From Methylotenera sp. (GTDB taxonomy: Bacteria > Pseudomonadota > Gammaproteobacteria > Burkholderiales > Methylophilaceae), in contig JABFRQ010000005.1 of assembly GCA_013141075.1 (NCBI GenBank), positions 310,001-374,000 on the forward strand: a DNA stretch of 64,000 nucleotides, in the 5' to 3' direction. Of this stretch, positions 62,639 through 64,000 are shown piece after piece. Both the position numbers and the translations under genes were made by a program. A model generated the notes under the pieces. That model searched no databases and was not told the origin of the DNA. It saw only the letters and a list, made by a program, of their open reading frames with translations. How positions within the stretch are numbered: position 1 is the first letter of the stretch; the number at the start of each line of letters is the position of its first letter.

Positions 62639-62761
62639 AACTTGTTTCAGGATCTCTTGCAAATTAAACTTTCATTACCTTTGCACAAGATTCTGACCAT
62701 TGTCAGAATGACAGGAAATTGTTATCAATTTACGAGATTGCGGGTCAAGCCCGCGATGACA
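62633..62761 (+). repeat. Composite palindromic repeats (family B) between aroB and dgt
   Basis: Three hairpins in a row: ATCCTGAA/TTCAGGAT (62633-62653), ATTCTGAC/GTCAGAAT (62690-62709) and ATTGCGGG/CCCGCGAT (62737-62757), with GTCATCC and GATGACA ends. The third ends 9 bp before the dgt start codon. Confidence 0.8.
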
Positions 62762-62769
62762 CGCAAACC

Positions 62770-63894
62770 ATGAACCCACTCGCCCCCTACGCCGCCAACC
62801 CAACCCAAACACTAGGCCGCCAATGTGGCGAACCAGCCTCCGAAACTCGAAATGCCTTTCAACGCGACCGCGACCGCATAATCCACTCCACCGCCTTTCG
62901 CCGATTAGAATACAAAACCCAAGTATTCGTTAATCATGAAGGTGATTTATTTCGCACGCGCTTAACTCATAGCCTAGAAGTCGCCCAAATGGCGCGTGGC
63001 ATCGCCCGCACACTTAGCCTGCATGAAGACTTAACCGAAGCTATCGCCTTAGCCCACGACCTCGGCCACACGCCGTTTGGCCACGCAGGGCAAGATGCGC
63101 TCAACGAATGTATGCGCGACTTTGGCGGCTTTGAGCACAACCTGCAATCATTACGTGTAGTAGAAAAACTAGAGCTACGCTATGCAGAATTTGACGGACT
63201 GAACCTTACTTTTGAAGTGCGCGAAGGCATACTCAAGCATTGCTCAATCAAAAATGCCAAACAACTCGGCGATGTAGGCCAGCGCTTTTTAGATAAAACC
63301 AGCCCAAGTTTAGAGGCGCAACTCACCAACTACGCAGATGAAATAGCCTATAACAACCACGATATTGACGATGGCCTGCGCTCAGGCTTAATTACCATCG
63401 AGCAACTCTCAAAAGTGGAGTTATTTGCAAACAACTTAAGCGAAGTTAAAGTTAAATACCCCAAACTAGAACAAAGGCGCTTGATACACGAAACCGTACG
63501 CCGCATGATTAACACGCTCATGGTTGATGTTTGCACCCAAAGCGCACAAAATATAGCCGCACATCAACCCAAAAGTATTGCGGATATTCGTGCGCTACCG
63601 CATTTAATTGGCTTTAGCCCAACAATTGCCGAGCAAAACCTAAAGCTAAAACAATTTTTACGCAAAAATTTGTACCACCATTACAAAGTAAACCGCATGA
63701 GTGCCAAAGCCGCCCGCATTGTGCGCGAGCTATTTGAATGTTTTTTTGAAAATGTAGGCTTGTTACCCAATGAATTTCAAACCTATGCTGAAATAGACAA
63801 AGCCCGCGCCGTTGCAGACTATATTGCAGGCATGACAGACCGCTTTGCGATACGTGAACACCGCAAATTATTTACGGTAGAAGAATATTTGTAG
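62770..63894 (+). CDS. dgt: dGTPase-like deoxynucleoside triphosphohydrolase
   Basis: A 374-residue HD-domain hydrolase, type-2 dGTPase. The H...HD...D site is visible: [34 protein letters not shown] and the later [16 protein letters not shown] Asp. These enzymes release triphosphate from dNTPs and lower dNTP pools; aroKB-dgt is a common betaproteobacterial arrangement. The start (62770, first Met after the repeat) was chosen because earlier in-frame residues come from the repeat. Confidence 0.93.
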   Translation: MNPLAPYAANPTQTLGRQCGEPASETRNAFQRDRDRIIHSTAFRRLEYKTQVFVNHEGDLFRTRLTHSLEVAQMARGIARTLSLHEDLTEAIALAHDLGHTPFGHAGQDALNECMRDFGGFEHNLQSLRVVEKLELRYAEFDGLNLTFEVREGILKHCSIKNAKQLGDVGQRFLDKTSPSLEAQLTNYADEIAYNNHDIDDGLRSGLITIEQLSKVELFANNLSEVKVKYPKLEQRRLIHETVRRMINTLMVDVCTQSAQNIAAHQPKSIADIRALPHLIGFSPTIAEQNLKLKQFLRKNLYHHYKVNRMSAKAARIVRELFECFFENVGLLPNEFQTYAEIDKARAVADYIAGMTDRFAIREHRKLFTVEEYL

Positions 63895-63951
63895 CGCCAC
63901 TTAAGTATTATTGTTTGCGGTATTGTTTGCGTTGTTATCACACCACTCCCC

Positions 63952-64000
63952 TGTCATTCTGACGAAGGTCAGAATCTCGTAACAAGCACGCAAAAGCAAC
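63952..64000 (+). repeat. Family B repeat running off the window end
   Basis: TGTCATTC then ATTCTGAC-gaag-GTCAGAAT (63956-63975) is the left half of the composite repeat seen at 5628 and 14630; the right half would lie beyond base 64000. Confidence 0.75.

Noticed and set aside
62522-62773. 83-codon frame after aroB as a normal gene
   Set aside because: Mostly repeat translation; kept only as an observation because its start is coupled to aroB.

Overview
The window looks like ordinary chromosome from an AT-rich betaproteobacterium, most likely a Methylophilaceae (Methylotenera-like) methylotroph. This rests on gene content and protein style (TorF-glnK-amtB operon, split B12-dependent ribonucleotide reductase, gnd, LplT/Aas, the mrcA | pilMNOPQ-aroK-aroB-dgt block) and is an inference, not a database match. 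I see no insertion sequence, prophage, integrase or CRISPR array.

Layout. 1-3.1 kb: 3' part of a TolC-type channel gene, an isochorismatase-like hydrolase and convergent waaA. 3.2-7.3 kb: split class II ribonucleotide reductase (nrdJa, nrdJb) behind a sigma-70 promoter with an NrdR box, followed by an unknown ORF. 7.3-11.4 kb: a loose region with repeats, small ORFs, tRNA-Val and tRNA-Asp, a predicted structured RNA and a DUF1993 protein. 11.4-15.5 kb: an APC permease divergent from ethanolamine ammonia-lyase eutBC. 15.5-20.5 kb: SDR/TetR divergent pair with paired operators, MFS exporter, AlkA-type glycosylase with a cupin, and Sua5. 20.5-25.9 kb: nested tandem repeats, an MliC-like lipoprotein, then a TonB receptor / YfiR / CHASE8-PAS-GGDEF operon. 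26-33.4 kb: gnd, a membrane-protein operon (htpX, yqhA-like, AI-2E-type, terC-like), a ribosome hibernation factor, nhaR and a dienelactone hydrolase. 33.5-36.8 kb: thiS-thiG-apaG-mltA. 37-47.3 kb: a seven-gene minus-strand operon headed by an ArsR-type regulator, with lplT and aas separated by DUF3999, DUF2339, an amidohydrolase and an M28 peptidase. 47.5-50.3 kb: torF-glnK-amtB behind a near-perfect sigma-54 promoter. 50.4-64 kb: ubiK-comM, an unknown conserved gene, mrcA divergent from pilMNOPQ, then aroK, aroB and dgt.

Themes. Two enzymes (class II RNR and EutBC) need adenosylcobalamin. Nitrogen supply recurs (ethanolamine deamination, sigma-54-driven ammonium uptake). The best candidate for an under-described system is the TonB receptor-YfiR-diguanylate cyclase cassette, which could couple outer-membrane substrate occupancy to c-di-GMP. 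The most striking non-coding signal is two dispersed palindromic repeat families. One (eight clear copies of about 40 bp with an asymmetric loop) sits at gene ends, mostly between convergent genes. The other, composite, sits between genes of the same operon (nrdJa/nrdJb, eutB/eutC, aroB/dgt).
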